A DNA stretch of 64,000 nt, from contig NC_086373.1 in assembly GCF_036588685.1 (NCBI RefSeq), positions 4,526,001 through 4,590,000 of the forward strand, in the 5' to 3' direction. Under the pieces are notes generated by a model. The model did no database searches, was not told the DNA's origin, and saw only the letters and a program-made list of their open reading frames with translations. This document shows, one piece after another, positions 25,701 to 36,642 of this stretch; within the stretch, counting starts at the first letter, position 1; each line of letters opens with the position of its first letter. The position numbers and the translations under genes were made by a program. This DNA is from Mytilus trossulus. Taxonomy: Eukaryota > Mollusca > Bivalvia > Mytilida > Mytilidae.

Positions 25701-27690
25701 TTTTTTTAAAATTAAGAGTTATCTTTCTTTGTCCAGTATAGTAAGCAAGAAATATCTGCAAGAATTTTTTTTAATTGGAGTTATCTGGAGTTATCTTTCT
25801 TTGTCTAGAATCAACTTAAATCTTTGTTATATACAATGTACAATGTATATTCACTTTTTACTACCAACTGATAAATTTAAATAATCTTTACCATTCAGTG
25901 ATAACAAGCAGTTTTTTTACATCTTAATATTTTATGATGTATTTAAATGAGTAGTAATTGTTGCAAACTTCATTAGAATATTTTAATTGAAATTAGTTTT
26001 GGAATAAGGGAAAGGGGGATGTGATTAAAAAATTGGGTTCAATTTTTCTCATTTGAAATTTCATAAATAAAAAGAAAATTTCTTCAAACATTTTTTTGAG
26101 AGGATTAATATTCAACAGCATAGTGAATTGCTCTAAGAGAAAACAAAAATTTTAAGTTCATTTGAATACATTCATTCTGTGTCAGAAACCTATGCTGTGT
26201 CAACTATTTAATCACAATCCAAATTAAGAGTGGAATCCAGCTTGAATGTTGTGTCCATACTTGCCCCAACCGTTCAGGGTTCAACCTCTGCGGTCGTATA
26301 AAGCTACGCCCTGCGGAGCATCTGGTTTTTTCCTAATATAGGATTTCGCTATATTTTTTCATAAATGTACTTTATCATATACCTAAAAGAAAAATGAAAT
26401 AAAAAAATGGGGTCACCGTTCATTTAAGATAAAATCTACCTCTGGAAGAAGCATACATTTTTGTTAATGTCCTTTTTTTCTGTTGAACTAATAGGAGAAA
26501 AAGAGGAAATATCGAAATAAAAAAATAACTTATATAAGAAATTGCTTAAATTTTACAATTATTTAGTTTATGTACAGCTTATTTGAAAACAATAATAAAA
26601 AATATAGGTCACCGATGAGTTAAAAAAGATATTTCAAATTTAAGGCAAAAAAATGGCATTTTTGCACCAAAGGGAGATCATTTGGAGCTTTTTCAATTTT
26701 TAAAGTCATCTGGGGCCAAACCAAATCAATTTTTGGGTTTTTTTTTTGTACCATAATCATAAAGTATCAACTAATAGTGTTATAAATGAAATTTTTACTG
26801 AAAAAATAAAGGTTTAATTTTTTGCTAAAATTTTTGTACCCACGATCCCACCTTAAAAATGGCTGGATCTGCCCCTGCAGCTGTATTTTTTCAGTTGTAT
26901 AGTTATGTATTACAGTTGTGGTGGTAACATGTTGATGAATGTGGGACCAACAAAGGAGGGGAAAATAATTCCATTGTTTGAAGAAAGACTGAGAGACTTA
27001 GGGAAGTGGTTGAATGTAAATGGAGAGGGTATATACAGTACAGTACCATGGAGTCACCAGAATGATACAGCTACTAAGAATGTGTGGTAGGTTTTTGAAG
27101 TCGGAAAAAGTTTTTAAAATTGATGTAATTACATTTACTGTATCACAAACAATTACTCATGTGTCTAACCTTTACTATGTTAAGAGTGGTCACTTCTAAG
27201 CATTTAATAAATTGATACCTGGCTAATTTGCTATAAAATTCCAATGCAATTAAGATTTTTTTTCAACTGAAAGAGGAAAAGGTATATTATGTAGATTTCA
27301 TGAGTAAATTCAAGTGTGCAGAATTTGGCAGAAAATCAAATATCCACCAGCTGAATATAATTTTTCATTAACTGAAAAAAATGGTACACATAAAATAACA
27401 CCGCATAAAAATGATAAAATGAATTTTACAGGTATACCATGAAAAACTCAGGAAACAGTAAAGTAGTATATGCCATACTATTATCCTATCCAGAAGATAC
27501 TGTCCTAAAGTTAGGAGCACCTCTCCCATCACAGACCACAGAAGTTACCATGCTGGGTTATTCTAACAGTTTTAAATGGATCTCTGGACCAGGAGGTCAA
27601 GGATTATATATAACTATCCCTACAATCCCCTGGAATAGGCTGCCTTGTCAATGGGCCTGGGTGCTGAAAATAACAGAATTGGAAAACTAA
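16730..27690 (+). CDS. FUCA1: Alpha-L-fucosidase (GH29), copy A, canonical active site
   Basis: Secreted or lysosomal glycosidase that removes alpha-L-fucose from glycans. Exons: 16730-17082, 21502-21608, 22137-22267, 22791-22921, 23412-23509, 23844-23976, 26916-27086, 27432-27690; all introns are GT-AG and the phases join to 460 aa (human FUCA1: 466). There is an N-terminal signal peptide of about 22 residues. Family motifs: IHWG (His50), SEW (Glu62), KHHEGF (His126, His127), WSDG (Asp219, the nucleophile by alignment with human Asp225), NDRW (Arg252), KWENC (Glu282, aligned with human acid/base Glu289), [12 protein letters not shown], and a C-terminal beta domain from exon 8. Nothing is missing, so an active enzyme is expected. 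Exon 4 is two codons shorter than in copies B-D. The symbol means FUCA family; FUCA1/FUCA2 co-orthology is not resolved. Confidence 0.94.
17079..17087 (+). repeat. Target-site duplication containing the exon 1 splice donor (left copy)
   Basis: CAAAGTAAG here is repeated exactly at 18062-18070 across the inserted element. Its middle, AA/gtaag, is the exon 1 donor of fucosidase copy A. Confidence 0.8.
17088..18061. mobile_element. 974-bp inverted-repeat element inserted at the copy A exon 1 donor
   Basis: The ends are imperfect inverted repeats about 50 bp long. The left end starts GGGTACACGACAACTCGTAC and continues with tttcggcaa; the right end carries gagttgccgaaagtacgag as its complement, and 'gtacgagttg' units are reiterated at both ends. 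It is flanked by exact 9-bp duplications (CAAAGTAAG). The interior is AT-rich without a transposase. A 9-bp duplication fits Mutator-like elements among others; the class is not settled. Confidence 0.8.
18484..20602. mobile_element. 2.1-kb DNA-transposon remnant in intron 1 of copy A
   Basis: The terminal inverted repeats are exact over 14 bp: CAAGGCCGTAACTA (18484-18497) against 20589-20602. Subterminal sequence at the left is 'gagccgagccaagcgaggcg'; at the right a perfect palindrome TGAGGCAATTGCCTCA. No clean target duplication was found. A possible coding scrap on the minus strand at about 18857-19052 is open for about 65 codons (…[15 protein letters not shown]…) but I do not recognise it. 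The remainder is non-coding. Confidence 0.65.
21685..21830. mobile_element. Short inverted-repeat element with a 21-base poly-G tract
   Basis: The ends GGCCGATCCAG and CTGGATCCGCC are near-exact inverted copies. Inside, 21695-21715 is an unbroken run of 21 G, and further C runs follow at 21777-21784 and 21802-21807. It lies in intron 2 of fucosidase copy A. Related ends bound a larger structure at 24211-26873. Confidence 0.55.
22520..22745 (-). repeat. Degenerate tRNA-like SINE candidate in intron 3 of copy A
   Basis: On the minus strand the right end reads 'ggggtctccattgtgagtgc' and later 'cattgaggttatgattctaa', resembling a decayed tRNA head with a weak B-box. The plus-strand phrase 'cctcaatgttgacaggctag' is typical of such tails. 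A weaker relative lies at about 7545-7660. The assignment is tentative. Confidence 0.35.
24211..26873. mobile_element. Outer inverted-repeat element enclosing another element
   Basis: GGTAGATCCAG at 24211-24221 and CTGGATCTGCC at 26863-26873 are inverted copies with one mismatch, and resemble the ends of the poly-G element at 21685-21830. The element at 24367-26302 lies inside. It fills most of intron 6 of copy A and explains that intron's 2.9-kb length. Confidence 0.4.
24367..26302. mobile_element. 1.9-kb element with 14-bp TIRs and two internal tandem arrays
   Basis: TTTATACGACCGCA at 24367-24380 is exactly the reverse complement of 26289-26302. Next to the left end is a GTCG/GTCATCGTC-rich run. 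Inside are about four ~161-bp units ('ggttttcgcactataacttt', 'ccaacagtttaggaattagg') from about 24450 to 25080, then about four ~125-bp units ('tttgatatgccgaatcta'-like, 'ggtccaaaattaaac') from about 25080 to 25600. No transposase is seen. I know this type as a common bivalve repeat. Confidence 0.7.
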
Positions 27691-28717
27691 TACCTACCTC
27701 TAGTAGATCGCAATTTCATGTGCAATGATTAAATACTTTTTCTGCAATTTTTGTATTTTATAGAATCTCATGTTTAATACACTTTTGAACTCATTCATGA
27801 GGAAATTATTTACTGAAATAGTATTTTTTTTACATTTATAAGCAGAAAGTTATACAGGTAGATAAACAAATTTGATTTTGTTGAGCTTTTAGGTTGAAAT
27901 TAAATCTCAAGCTAGAACTTCAGTTATTCATTGAAGATATTATAATGTTTACTATTTACTTTGTGAATTGTGGTCATAATTTAAATTTCAAGTTCTGAGT
28001 GCATTTATGAGATTATTTGAGATTTTTCTAATGTATTCCATATGCATATGAATTCATTACTGTCAATTAAGGCATTTTAAAGCACTGTGATTTCATTTTA
28101 ATCTGTACATTTATTTGTTTTTCCGTCCTTTTCTTAAAATTGAGAAAAACTATAAAAATGATCTGTTAATGTAGTGTTTATTTAATATATTCAAAAAAGA
28201 TAAATTATGTAAAATTATCCAACTTTAGTGACATGCCTAAAAACAAGAGAATTCTTCATGAAATATTTGAAATTACAGTTTAAAGTAACACTCTTACATT
28301 CCATATATTTTTCTATGCATTATTTAATATTTATTGTTATATGGATGTAGTTTGATATACATTTTTTTACTTTTCTCTTTGTTAACCTTTTTGATACAAA
28401 ATAAATGCAATGAAACCTTGTCTTATAGTCAATTATTTATTATGTTTATTTTTTGGTGTTGACTTCTTAACTATAATAAACAGACTATTATTTCAACTTA
28501 GAATTATTTTTAATTATGAAATTTGCACGATTTCTTGTACTCTAATTTTTAATAACACTTGCATAACACTTTCTATACTATGCATTTTGTATTGATATTG
28601 TTGTGCACCCCACAGAAGTTGAGAACATTAAAATACAGAATAAACATGAAATTTATTAAAAATTTTGAGCACAAGAAATCATGCAAATTACATAAGTAAA
28701 AGTAATTCAATGGTGGC
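27691..28717 (+). other. 3' flank of fucosidase copy A
   Basis: AT-rich sequence after the stop codon, with no other gene. An AATAAA at 28400-28405 is a possible polyadenylation signal, which would make a 3' UTR of about 0.7 kb; an ATTAAA lies only about 38 bases past the stop. Confidence 0.4.
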
Positions 28718-28725
28718 CTAATTAC

Positions 28726-29488
28726 TCGGTGTATTACGTTTGCACGCATTACCATTACATTTGCGCACAAAAATCATTACGTTTGCGTGCAGCTTTTGAT
28801 TACATTTGCACGCATTTTTTGACAGGTAAACTCAGGTAAGATACAAGTAATATATGTAGTACTTATTTATTTGTTAATTTGTTCAATTATTTAACGGCAT
28901 ATTTTTTTTCGATTTTCAGATACAATTCAACAAGTCAAATGTGTATGCAAAATGTTAAGAAAATCTGTGACCTAGCCAATTTATTGTGATTTGTCAAATT
29001 ATGAAAAATATTCAATTTGAATTAACAAACTATTTTAAAATTTAATAATTGATAGTCATATCCGTTATAAAAATACCAAAAAAATGTTTTTTGTAATGTG
29101 TTTATTGGCAAAAAACTACATATATAAATAAGCATAGGAAGTATATAAGTCCATAGTACATCAGCAAAATCGAGACAAGTACATAAAGTTGATATTTTCA
29201 ATCATTCAATAAACGTATAATATAAATTAAAAAAAAATGTAAAAAAAAAGAAAAGAAAATCTAAACCTGAGGTAGCATTGATTGGATAGATATTTTTATT
29301 ACGTATATTTTACTTGTAAAGTTAATCTATTTAATAGTTACAAAAAAAAATCATTTATAATTTAATTTTATTTTTATTTATATATTTACCTGAGATTACC
29401 TGTAAAATGAATGCGTGCAAATGTAATCAAAAGCTGCGCGCAAACGTAAAACATTTTAATCCCCAAATGCGCGCAAACGTAGTGCCCC
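28726..29488. mobile_element. 763-bp inverted-repeat element with an 8-bp target duplication
   Basis: It is flanked by CTAATTAC at 28718-28725 and 29489-29496. The arms extend well over 60 bp and contain 'tacgtttgc.cgcatt' reiterations, then 'cttttgattacatttgcacg' and 'acaggtaa.ctcaggta' (left), mirrored on the right. The interior is AT-rich and non-coding. An 8-bp duplication is typical of hAT-type transposons; this is a non-autonomous candidate. Confidence 0.7.
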
Positions 29489-29496
29489 CTAATTAC

Positions 29497-31474
29497 TTGA
29501 CAAAAATATGGAGACCAGAAAGCCCACACCTCTATCAATTCAACACCTTCTGTTACAAACATGGTCAGGAGTGGTACCAAAATTGACAATGTAGGTGAAG
29601 CAGAGGTACTTTTTGCCAACTATGTTTGATGTCTGATCACTTTATCTTGGAACATATATATGATGAATAAATATTTGAAAGCCCCTTATCTTTATCTTAT
29701 CAAGTAAAAATGGCCATGCAGGTGTTTAAAGGTAAAGAATCATTGGGTTTTTTTTCTAACAAAAAAGGATGATATGCAGTTTAAACACCCTAAAAAAATC
29801 ATGCATATGTTGATAAAAAGGCCAATAAAAAATCCCCAGTTATGAGGACAAACTTCAGCTGAAAATTTCCAAATCTCCATACTTTGTGGCTTGACAACTC
29901 TGTCACATGTCTGCTATTAACTCTGTGAAATAGCACAAAAGTGGTGCTTAAAAGTGGCATTTAAAAGACAATAAATCAAATCAAATCAATCTATACCATA
30001 AGGAATTATCAATAGGTCAACACTATATTGTGTATGGAATAATTGTATGTGACAAAACTTACCTGACCTTGACCTCATTGTCATGGATAATTTAAAATAT
30101 TAAGTTGCTGTGACACTTGTATTAAAACCGTTTATCTTTAAGACTTTCCAAATAAAATCAATTGTCAGTAAAGCAGGCGAGAAAGTTCAGTGTGTGCACT
30201 CTAGTAGTGTTTTTAATAGCTTATACTGAGGGGGTCTATACTCACAAACCATATCTGACTGTTAGCAGCTAAAATTACCAAACATGTCGATTCAACCTAA
30301 ACAATTGTGAGACTGAAAGGAATTATCGCTCACAAATGACGTTTTTTTCCTTCGATTTTCAATATAAAAAAGAAGATGTGGTATGATTTCCAATGAAACA
30401 ACTCTCCACAAGAGACCAAATGACACAGACATTAACAATTATAGGCCCACGTACAGAATTCAATAATGAACAAAGCCCATATCGCATAGTCAGCTATAAA
30501 GACCCTCGAAATGACAATGTAAAACAATTCAAACGAGAGAACTAACGACCCAATTTATTACTTACAAAAAAATGAACGAAAAACAAATTTGTAACACATA
30601 CACTAACGACAACCACCGAATTACAGGCTCCTGACCTGGGACAGGCACACACATACATAATGTGGCGGGGTTAAATTTGTCAGTGGGATTCCAACCCTCT
30701 CCTAATCTGGGACAGTGGCGTAACAGTACAACATAAGAATCAGTTGAAAAAGGGTTAGGTTTTATACTCATCAAATAGATAAAAGCAAAATAATAATAAA
30801 CCAGAAAATACTTTTGTCATGGATAATATGTTAGTCTATAATGTTGGCGACATGGCATTGTTAAAGATAACGATTGATCTCGGTGGGCGACGCAAGCGAT
30901 TCACAACGTTTCTGAATTTTGGGTCGTCAATGCCCTTCAACTTTGTACTTGTTTGGCTTTATAATTCGTCACTGGGCTTCTAAAATGTCGTATATGACTT
31001 TTTTGGTTTAAAATACTTTTTTTACACCAATGTTCTGGGCGGGAGAAATCTTTGGTATTAAAAATTAGAATACAGTTAGACCAATCAAAAGGTGTGAAAA
31101 AGACATATTACAAAATTGCCAATGTCAGTTGTTTGTAAAGTTTGCCTCCAAAATGTTGTATGGAGACTTGAAAATCGTTGTAGAATGGCTTTGGGAAAAA
31201 AAGAATTGTACACTTCTTAATTTCTGTGAAAATAATTTAAGTTCTTGAATTATCCAGAAATGTCAAAGTTTTTATTTCACTGCTATTCACAAAAATTGTT
31301 CAAGTACACATACGACATTCAGTTAGAGCAAGCATTTTGCCAAAATTTTCAAAGCCTGTTTGTGAGATATTTTCTTCTTGAAAACTGTGTAATTTACAAC
31401 ATTTTAAAAGCTCAGCGACGAATTATTTTGATCTGCGTCACTGATGAGTCTTATGTAGACGAAACGCGTATCTG
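29497..31474. other. Intergenic region with dispersed repeats
   Basis: No gene is supported. About 30000-30150 matches the 'aggtcaac.ctatatt.tgtatgg' repeat; 30358-30690 is a copy of the ~300-bp repeat. Parts of 30880-31000 and 31420-31474 match the 'acgcgcgtttcgtctac' repeat in reverse orientation. The last of these was split by the element that begins at 31475. Confidence 0.55.
30358..30690 (+). repeat. ~300-bp dispersed repeat, copy 2
   Basis: Near full-length copy: 'aaaaaagaagatgtggtatg', 'acaactctccacaagagacc', 'ttcaataatgaacaaagccc', then 'ggacaggcacacacatac' and 'gtggcggggtt'. Confidence 0.65.
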
Positions 31475-31891
31475 CACGGTAGTAAGGTCGTCATATCGAG
31501 GAGCGTTTAGTACAGTGATTTTGTCATAGTTTGGATAAGTTTGACATGACGGTGACCGTGTTAAGTCTTTTTGATGACAATCAATGCAAAAATGTAAACA
31601 TTGGGATATTTTGTAAACGGAACTTCTGATCATTAATTCAAACTGGTTGGTACCTTTGTATAAAGTAAATATGTTAGTAAATCACAATTTGTATCATATG
31701 GTTAATTATTTAATACAGAACAAAGCTTGCGTATGTCAAAATTTAAAACTTGCTAATTGGTTTATCGTGCATAAAAAAAGTTATTTTCTTACAGTCTGTT
31801 ACATCACATATATGTTCGTGATATAACACTGCGGTCAATTCTTCTGAAAAATACCTACTTTTGCAATAAATTCAAAATAACTGAAATATCT

Positions 31892-31970
31892 GTGTCATGG
31901 TTTGGTTCATTCGTGTCATGGTTTGGTTCATTCGTGTCATGGTTAAGTTCATGTTCGACATGGTTCAGTT
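31892..31970 (+). repeat. Short subterminal 21-bp repeats
   Basis: 'gtgtcatggtttggttcatt' occurs twice in direct succession and a third, altered copy follows ('gtgtcatggttaagttcatg'). These lie about 350 bp from the left end of the 3.9-kb element and have inverted relatives near its right end. Confidence 0.6.
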
Positions 31971-32284
31971 ATGTAATTCTTGTCGTGTATAATAAAGAGT
32001 TACTATCAAAATTAACAAAAATCGTTGCATTTGAAACACACAAGGACATAAGAACGCGTATACAATGTAGTAATATGTTATAAGTAGATGCAATATAATT
32101 GCCAATGATATAACTATCCATCTGAGATCAAATGACGTAGATGTTAGCAGCTATTTGTCATCAAGAGGCCTTCAACATTCAACAATGAGCAAAACCTTAT
32201 TTCTTAGCAAGATATAAAAGGCTGCGACAAAATTCAATGTAAAGGAATTCCAATTAGGAAACCATCAGCCTAATTTCTGTCCAA

Positions 32285-32470
32285 AATAAATAGCAATGAG
32301 ACAACTATCCACAAAAGACCAAAATGACACAAACATTAACAACTATAGGTAACCGTACGGCCTTCAATAATGAGCAAAGCCCATACCGCATAGTCAGCTA
32401 TAAAAGGCCCCGATAAGACAATGTAAAACAATTCAAACGAGAAACTAACGGCCTTATTTAAAACATGTTT
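32285..32470 (+). repeat. ~300-bp dispersed repeat, copy 3 (truncated)
   Basis: Contains 'caatgagacaactatccaca', 'aataatgagcaaagcccata' and 'acaatgtaaaacaattcaaa', then stops. It is nested in the 3.9-kb element. Confidence 0.55.
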
Positions 32471-34097
32471 GCGGGCTCCCCCAACCTCTTGTTCGCCTCA
32501 ACCATGCCACACATGTAAAACTCACCAGATTGGGTTTAAACATGCAAGAAAATCAAGTAACAAAATCACTAAAAACACAAATAAAGTACTGATATTTAGT
32601 GGGACCTAGTTTCAAACAAATAACAAATGATAAAAAGTCAAGATTTTAAGATAGCTTCTTTTAAATTTCAGAATGGAATTGTGAGCAACTTTGAATTATG
32701 TCTAGCAATAAATAACGATATATATTTAACACTGTAGTTTCATTGAAAAGCATTATATGAATCAATATTGAGAGGATCCAATTTTTCAATATTTGTTTCT
32801 TAATTTTTAAATCTTTTATTGCCGTAGTCATATTATAAACTTGAATCCTAAAGAACTAATTAAACAATACTACGTTAATTTAGATCAACAGCCATGCAAT
32901 GTTTGACCAACCCCGAAGATCTACTGCTAAACGTAAAAGTGTAATCGTGAACCCATATGATGGATTTGCACATGGTTCTCAAGGATTCGTCAGTGCCATA
33001 AAAGAGCATGTTATGATCTCTAAAAATGTCATTATCTTGAAAATGAGATAATATATCATTTAAACTTTATGAATGCTAGAAATTAATCAGTATCACCAAC
33101 AACTTCAAATGACCCGTCTAAAGGAGCAATATATGCAATTGCCTCTGATAAATTGTATGAGTCCAATTCAATGCATTTGTGTAAATTTGGAGCCTTAATA
33201 TCATGTAAATAAATAACAAAATAAAAAAAAAACAATTCTGAATTTGACTGCGTTGTTTTTATGTTTAACATATTTAGTTACACAAATTGAAAATAAGTTA
33301 TAAACTACGAAATCATGAAAATATAAGTTTTCATCACAGACACCAAACAGGCATTCATAAGTGCTAACTATTGTGAAACGAAGGGTTTTACACATTTAAT
33401 TTCAAAAACATATTTACTGAATTCCGAAGTTGCGACTTACCAAAAATGTTCAGAACCTAGTGACGTGACAAGTTGTCCTATGCCATACCTTACTATGTTA
33501 CGCTTTACTGAGAATAGTTTGATGGTTTCGGATCTCTGGTTGTCTCTGTCAAATTTATTTACCCATTTTATAGAAACAGGCAGATACAGAGGTTGGCCTA
33601 TTTAATTTATATATTGTTGAAGAATTCATATGTTTGTGTTGTTGGTTTGCTGTCTCATTTATGTATTTCCTGCGTCATCTTACATTTGACATTACCTAGT
33701 AAATTGAAAATCAAATAATCAAAAATGATAAACGGCAAATATAGATAGCATAAAAGTATCATTGAATGTTCTAAGAAGTTCAAATGAAGTGTACTTGTGA
33801 TATATATCAACAAACTTACCATCTGTTTCATCTTCGTCCATCTTATAATGCGTTCTGTCCTATTACAAACGATGATTTCTTGTCTAGCATGGTCAAAATT
33901 AACAGTTTAAATGTACATGTAGCAGACAATATAACACGTGTTTCTTTGATTTTCAATCTTTTATTCAATCACATTTAATGATATACCTCCTCATACTTAA
34001 AATTAGATAGCAGGAGTTTTTTTTCAGATAGTATAGAAACTATATTACATAAAAAGTAAAATATTTGAAATAGTTTAATGATACAATACGCGTGATC

Positions 34098-34300
34098 AAA
34101 AAGAAGATGTGATATGATTGCCGAGAAGACAACTATCCCCAAAAGACCAAAATGACATAAACATTAAGAATTATAGGTCACCGTACGACCTTCAACAATG
34201 AGCAAAGCCCATACCACATAGTCAGCTATAAAAAGCCCCGATAAGACAATGTATTCAACAATTCAAACGAGAAAAGTTACGGTTTTTTATATATGTAAAA
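34098..34300 (+). repeat. ~300-bp dispersed repeat, copy 4 (truncated)
   Basis: Contains 'aaaagaagatgtgatatgat', 'gacaactatccccaaaagac' and 'ttcaacaatgagcaaagccc'. It is nested in the 3.9-kb element. Confidence 0.55.
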
Positions 34301-35517
34301 AAATGAATGATGCATTTATACAATATTAAATGAAAACGTTGCATTTATACAATATTACAAAGATTTTGTAATCCTTCATATTTTAAATTCAAACTTTGAA
34401 AGTACTTTTTATTGAAATTTCACCTGTTATAGTTTTAAAACCAATAAGTTTTAAAAATGTTGTCCATGTCACGCGTAAATATTGGGTTTCGTAAATGGTT
34501 AAAGACTTATGATGTCCTCTTAATATCTTTTGGTTAGTTTTGAAGTTGGTTACTGTATCATGGACCTATAACCCCACATCTCCTTTTATTCATCTTAAAC
34601 TGGTTCAAAATTTAAAATAAAGAAAAACCAACAAATGTATAGTTTTCTAGAAAAGAAAATGAAAAATAAGAATTACTTTTTGACTGGCTGCCATTTTTGA
34701 GTAGCCTTTAGCTATTTGACTAGTGATGCTGCTCATGATATCCCCGGCAGAATCAAGCATGGACATATGGAGAAAAGATTAGGCTATATGTGAAACAGAA
34801 GCAACGCTTTGTCTTTTTTTTTGGAAAATTATATCGAAAGCTAGTTTAAAAGAGCAGTGACTTTTAAATTTATATTGTAGAAAACTTACGAAAAGTAACA
34901 TCACATGTTTAATTTACGCTTTGACGATTACACCCACTAAATTTGGTTAAACAGGCATTTTTCTTCTCAGGCAGTTAATATATAGTGTATCTTCGTTCAA
35001 TAACAGGCGATATCAGTCAAATTTTCAGTATTAAAGTGGAACACATATATATTTATTTCGATCTAAACCATGACAATCTTGACCAAAACCATGACGATTT
35101 TCTCGACTCTTAACCAAACGCTTAACCAAACCATAGCAATTCCGATATCTTGCTTATTCTGCGTTAATTTCGAGAAACAACAATTCCAATATAGATCGTT
35201 TGACCTCCAATACAGATTCAAGCATCTTATTTGCTTTTTATCTGCTCGTGTGACTAGAACTGAGGCAATAGTTTGGGGAAGAAACATAAATTAACCATGT
35301 CAAACTTATCCAAATTATGACAAAATCACTGTACTAAACGTTCCTCGATATGACGACCTTACTACCCGTGATCTGGCGAATTGAATTATAATCCTGGTAC
35401 CTTTGAAAGTTAATAAGTATCGATATTAATGAAAGTCATCAGTAAGTTTCATTCATAGAACAAATCAAACTTTTTTTCACTAGTACATATCTATATGCGG
35501 CGAAATAAAGCATATTT

Positions 35518-35612
35518 TCTGATATCAACAATTCGAATTCCTGATATCAAAAATTCGTTTCTTGATATCAGGAAATCGATTTGTTGATAAATTCGAATTT
35601 TTGATATCAGAA
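35518..35612. repeat. Cluster of GATATC-centred palindromes
   Basis: Four TGATATCA-type palindromes alternate with 'aattcg' and 'cgaatt' over about 95 bases, so the segment folds on itself in several registers. It lies about 1 kb upstream of fucosidase copy B. No function can be assigned. Confidence 0.5.
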
Positions 35613-36593
35613 AATAAGAAATAAATGAAGGCTCCCTGTGCGTCAATAAAAGCATTTAAGCTCACCCATGAGCCCAAACATTAGGAAATATGTTTAATAA
35701 TGTTTCTGTGTATACCAATTATTATGTGGAATGTACCCGATCTGTAACAAGTCGAGTGCACATGCTGAAATGTTTCGCCTACTTTACTGACCATTGATTT
35801 TATGTTTCAAAAGACGTAGCAATGCACTGACATGCACATCATAAAATAATCCCAGACATCAAATATAGTTGACCTTTATCATAAAGTATGCAAAATAAGA
35901 GCAAAACACAAAAACTTAAACCATTTAACCGTGAAAACGAGGTCAAGTTCAAATGACACTTGCAGTTGATCATGCACACCTTACAATCAAAATTGTATTC
36001 TTCCTTTCCTATCAGAAGTTTCGACCAGTCATTTAAAATTCGCAACTTAATATCAATTTCAAAAATATATGTGCCAAGTTCTCAATAGATCGTGAAATCT
36101 GGATATTTTATACTCGAAATAATTTGACACTGAATGTATCAATTTATGGAAATTTTAAGTCTATTATGTGCATATTCCAGGCATATTGCTATGAATAAAT
36201 TTCAGCAAATAGTTAACAAATTTTTCTACGTCATTACACCTGATTTGACTACACAAACCTTTATATATCTTTTAAATGTTTTTCAACTACTCTTTAACAT
36301 ACATTTTTACTGAAAACATGCAGCTTATTTCCCACTTGTTTTAATATAGAAAAGTCATTGTCTGTATTTTTATATCGAACTGTTGAAACGAAACTTGCAA
36401 AATTCAATAATTTATCGAATATTTATATAAATACTTATTATATTATATCTTTGTTTAAGTATTTAAATGTAAATTGACATTTTCCGTGTTGTATAACTTA
36501 ACGACGGTGATTGAACCATAACCAAAGTTATGCTTCATCGATTTTTTTTATGTCAATTATGGTTACAGGTAGTACAATAAAATAAGTACTATA
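35613..36593. other. 5' flank of fucosidase copy B
   Basis: AT-rich, no gene. About 35850-36010 is a reversed copy of the '..gaggtcaa..' dispersed repeat seen near 2050-2350. The proximal E-box pair follows. Confidence 0.45.
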
Positions 36594-36611
36594 CATGTGA
36601 CATATCATGTG
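36594..36611 (+). promoter_or_regulatory. Paired CATGTG E-boxes, copy B
   Basis: CATGTG at 36594-36599 and 36606-36611, start-to-start 12 bp, about 30 bases before the start codon. The same pair with the same 12-bp spacing precedes copies C and D, while flanking bases differ. This suggests a conserved proximal control element for bHLH-Zip factors, although recent common descent could also explain it. Confidence 0.5.
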
Positions 36612-36642
36612 GTTTTGTATCATGAACCATTAATTTGTAAAC

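Larger units (their letters stand above)
31475..35370. mobile_element. 3.9-kb DNA element, ~72-bp TIRs, 5-bp target duplication
   Basis: The termini start CACGGTAGTAAGGTCGTCAT (left) and, as the complement of the right end, CACGGGTAGTAAGGTCGTCA. The arms match over about 72 bp (31475-31546 and 35297-35370) with about three differences. ATCTG flanks both sides (31470-31474, 35371-35375); deleting the element restores a continuous 'gacgaaacgcg.atctggcg' repeat, which confirms the boundaries. Subterminal 'catggtttggttc' units on the left (31895-31950) face 'aaccaaaccat' on the right (about 35120-35140). Two ~300-bp repeats are inserted within. No transposase frame was found, so it is non-autonomous or decayed. 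Confidence 0.8.

Noticed and set aside
35063-35294. Two opposite 74-aa frames
   Set aside because: They overlap completely and lie in the subterminal repeats of the 3.9-kb element.
31475-35370. A Transib or ProtoRAG transposon
   Set aside because: The 5-bp duplication and CAC start fit, but the end sequence continues CACGG rather than a known heptamer and no transposase frame exists.
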